64,000 nt of DNA, from positions 24,701-88,700 of the forward strand of contig NZ_JAEINH010000010.1 of NCBI RefSeq assembly GCF_016342785.1, read 5' to 3'. The translations under genes were made by a program, and so were the position numbers. The notes beneath the pieces are model-generated. The model worked only from the letters and a program-made list of their open reading frames with translations. It did not search any database and was not told where the DNA came from. Below are positions 62,344-64,000 of the stretch, piece after piece; position 1 is the first letter of the stretch; each line of letters begins with the position of its first letter. The stretch is from Sanguibacter suaedae (GTDB lineage: Bacteria; Actinomycetota; Actinomycetes; Actinomycetales; Cellulomonadaceae).

Positions 62344-62392
62344 GGGGGCAGGTCCGGACCTCTCGGGCCACCGCCTGACCCTGGGGGACCAG

Positions 62393-62932
62393 ATGACCAG
62401 CCGTACCGCCGTCCGACCGAGCGGCGTCGAGCGTGTCCTCGCCGACGACGAGCTCATCGTGAGCAAGACCGACCTCAAGGGCCGGCTCACCTACACGAAC
62501 GACGTCTTCCTGCGCATCTCCGCGATCGAGGAGCACGAGGCCCTCGGACAGCCCCACAACCTCATCCGCCACCCCGACATGCCGCGCGGCGTCTTCCGCC
62601 TCCTGTGGGACACGCTGCGCGCAGGCGACGAGCTCTTCGCATACGTCCAGAACCTCGCCTTCGACGGCGCCCACTACTGGGTGTTCGCCCACGTCACGCC
62701 CTCGCGCGACGCCCGCGGCACCACCGTCGGCTACCACTCGACCCGACGTGCCGTGAGCCGCACCGCCCTCACCGAGGTCGAGGCCCTCTACGCGCAGATG
62801 CTGCGCGTCGAGACCCAGCACGGCGGCAAGGGTGCCGACGAGGCGTCCCTCGCCTGGCTGCGCGCCCGCCTCGCCGAGCAGGGCCGCACGTACAGCGAAT
62901 GGCTGTGGAGCGTCGCCGGAGGTGCCCGATGA
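62393..62932 (+). CDS. PAS-domain protein (Aer-like, chemotaxis)
   Basis: A 179-residue soluble protein with a PAS domain: [40 protein letters not shown] and GHVTPSR-type strands ([14 protein letters not shown]), then a helical tail. The IRHPDMP motif is typical of Aer-type redox/energy sensors. It lacks its own signalling domain and overlaps the receptor gene (ATGA), so the pair may act as a split Aer-like receptor. The ATG has GGGGGA upstream. The ligand, possibly FAD or haem, is not visible. Confidence 0.85.
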   Translation: MTSRTAVRPSGVERVLADDELIVSKTDLKGRLTYTNDVFLRISAIEEHEALGQPHNLIRHPDMPRGVFRLLWDTLRAGDELFAYVQNLAFDGAHYWVFAHVTPSRDARGTTVGYHSTRRAVSRTALTEVEALYAQMLRVETQHGGKGADEASLAWLRARLAEQGRTYSEWLWSVAGGAR

Positions 62933-63882
62933 GACTCCCCACCTGGGCGGGATCGCGCCGCCGCACCGCCGAGCTCGAGGCGCAGGTCGCTGCGTACCGC
63001 GCCGCGCTGGACGCCGTCTCGGACGCCGCCCGCGCCGGTGCCCGCGGGGACATGGAACGACGCGTGGCCGCCGTGCCCGAGGCCGACGCCCTCGGCTTCG
63101 GGACCGTGCGCGACGACGTCAACCGGTTCTTCGACGTCACCGACGCGTTCATCCGCGAGGCCGGTGCCGCGCTCGCGGCCGCGAGCTCAGGGCGGTTCGA
63201 GCGCGAGCTCATGCTCGTCGGCCTCTCCGGGGCGTTCCGCTCCCAGGCGGGGACCATCAACGACGCCCGGATGTCGATGGCGGAGAACGACGCGCGCCTG
63301 CGCGGGGCGGACGACGCCCGTGGCGCGCTCGTCGAGGACTTCGAGAGGGACGTGCTGCGCGTCTCGCAGGCCGTGGGGGAGTCGGCCAGGAGCATGGCGG
63401 GCACCGTCGACGAGCTCCAGGGCGCCACCGCGACCGTCGTGCAGCGGGCCGGCGCCGCGTCCGACGCGGTCGCACGCCTCGGGGAGTCGTCCGAGACGAT
63501 CCGCCAGGTCATCGGGCTCATCACCGACGTCGCCCGCCAGACCCGTCTGCTCGCCCTCAACGCGGCCATCGAGGCGGCCCGCGTCGGGGCGGCGGGGAAG
63601 GGCTTCGCGGTGGTGGCCGACGAGGTGGGCCGCCTCGCGGACGAGACGGCGCGGGCGAGCACCCGCGTCGAGGAGCAGCTCGGCGCGTCGCAGGACGTCA
63701 TCGCCGAGGTAGCCGGTGCGCTGGGCAAGATCGACGAGAGCGTCGACGTCATGCAGGGCGGCGTCGCGGGCCTCGCCGAGCGGATCTCCACCGGGACGAC
63801 GACCGACGAGGCGCTCACCGACACCGCGGTGCACCTCGAGTCCTCGGTCCAGGAGTTCCTCACGGTGCTCCGCGACCGCTGA
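62929..63882 (+). CDS. Soluble methyl-accepting chemotaxis protein
   Basis: A 317-residue protein with no transmembrane helix. An N-terminal coiled region (about 15-60) is followed by a long helical-bundle signalling domain with the tip sequence [16 protein letters not shown], then [20 protein letters not shown] and STRVEEQL, typical of MCPs. It is a cytoplasmic receptor that would act on CheA/CheW. Its start overlaps the PAS gene by four bases, which points to a working pair. The order of PAS then MCP is like Aer split in two. Confidence 0.9.
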   Translation: MRLPTWAGSRRRTAELEAQVAAYRAALDAVSDAARAGARGDMERRVAAVPEADALGFGTVRDDVNRFFDVTDAFIREAGAALAAASSGRFERELMLVGLSGAFRSQAGTINDARMSMAENDARLRGADDARGALVEDFERDVLRVSQAVGESARSMAGTVDELQGATATVVQRAGAASDAVARLGESSETIRQVIGLITDVARQTRLLALNAAIEAARVGAAGKGFAVVADEVGRLADETARASTRVEEQLGASQDVIAEVAGALGKIDESVDVMQGGVAGLAERISTGTTTDEALTDTAVHLESSVQEFLTVLRDR

Positions 63883-63926
63883 CCCGCTGACCCCACCGGA
63901 CCTGCTCTGCCGACCCGCCGTCGGGC

Positions 63927-64000
63927 GCTCGAGTTCGTCAGTTCCGGTCGAGTTCGTCACCTAGCGGTGACGAGCTCGACTCGGAGTGACGAACTCGAGC
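63927..64000. repeat. Dispersed palindromic repeat, family A, copy 2
   Basis: Arms 63927-63961 and 63966-64000 match at 30 of 35 positions around a 4-base TAGC loop. The outer 14 bases (GCTCGAGTTCGTCA) and inner GTCACC pair perfectly. It shares the TCGAGTTCGnCAnTTCC core with the element at 2851. It lies 45 bases after the chemoreceptor stop and may double as a terminator. Confidence 0.7.

Overview
The window is about 72 percent GC and gene-dense, and carries markers of high-GC Actinobacteria: BldC, DUF3073, a mycothiol synthase, an actinobacterial Holin-X/DUF3618 pair, frequent GTG starts and 4-base ATGA/GTGA gene overlaps. The gene set fits a Micrococcales bacterium (Cellulomonas/Sanguibacter-like), but the species cannot be fixed from sequence reading alone. 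No phage, transposase, CRISPR array or rRNA was seen. Four tRNA genes are present.

Layout. 1-4.7 kb: a truncated SdpI-like membrane protein, a coupled minus-strand operon (GNAT, alpha/beta hydrolase, metallophosphoesterase), then a divergent ArsR-regulator operon with a small coiled-coil membrane protein and an NAD(P)-dependent oxidoreductase. 4.8-13.4 kb: an acyl-CoA synthetase, a lipoprotein, NADP-type glutamate dehydrogenase behind a long palindrome, a large LuxR/LAL regulator and a sortase-anchored repeat surface protein. 13.6-26 kb: RNB ribonuclease and SCP_3 protein, a 1580-residue secreted nuclease/5'-nucleotidase, a TerD-vWA protein, then purF-purM-DUF3073-bldC. 26-30.8 kb: two small membrane proteins, a tRNA-Glu/Asp/Phe cluster, a zincin, galE with a coupled unknown gene, and a lipoprotein.

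30.9-40 kb is the most distinctive locus, a tellurite/stress (Ter) island. It holds two single-domain TerD proteins flanking a TerC-like DUF475 membrane protein, a convergent two-domain TerD protein, and four tightly coupled genes: a HpcH/HpaI-type C-C lyase, a phosphoribosyltransferase with TRSP domain, a second phosphoribosyltransferase-like/PELOTA protein and a HAD phosphatase. Comparative genomics has predicted that such modules make a nucleoside-like metabolite, but the product is unknown. A perfect inverted repeat abuts the likely -10 box of the first terD gene.

40-54 kb holds an MscS channel, a PAS-ANTAR regulator whose start looks frameshifted, DoxX, DUF1294, TetR/SGNH-hydrolase, tRNA-Lys, a cysteine-free HesB-like protein, an M50 peptidase, a DEAD-box helicase, msrB, a MarR/DHA2 efflux pair and a sugar transporter. 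54-61 kb is a phosphate region: an unknown gene, a PhoU-like DUF47 protein with the PiT transporter behind a candidate PHO box, a Sua5-type protein, and ppk coupled to a Nudix-histidine phosphatase fusion. 61-64 kb holds mshD, a small membrane protein, and a PAS/chemoreceptor pair behind a sigma-28-like promoter.

Two families of dispersed palindromic repeats lie between genes (family A at 2851 and 63927; family B at 4703, 42984 and 50311). Two transcription-end hairpins contain G/C homopolymers of 10 and 24 bases.
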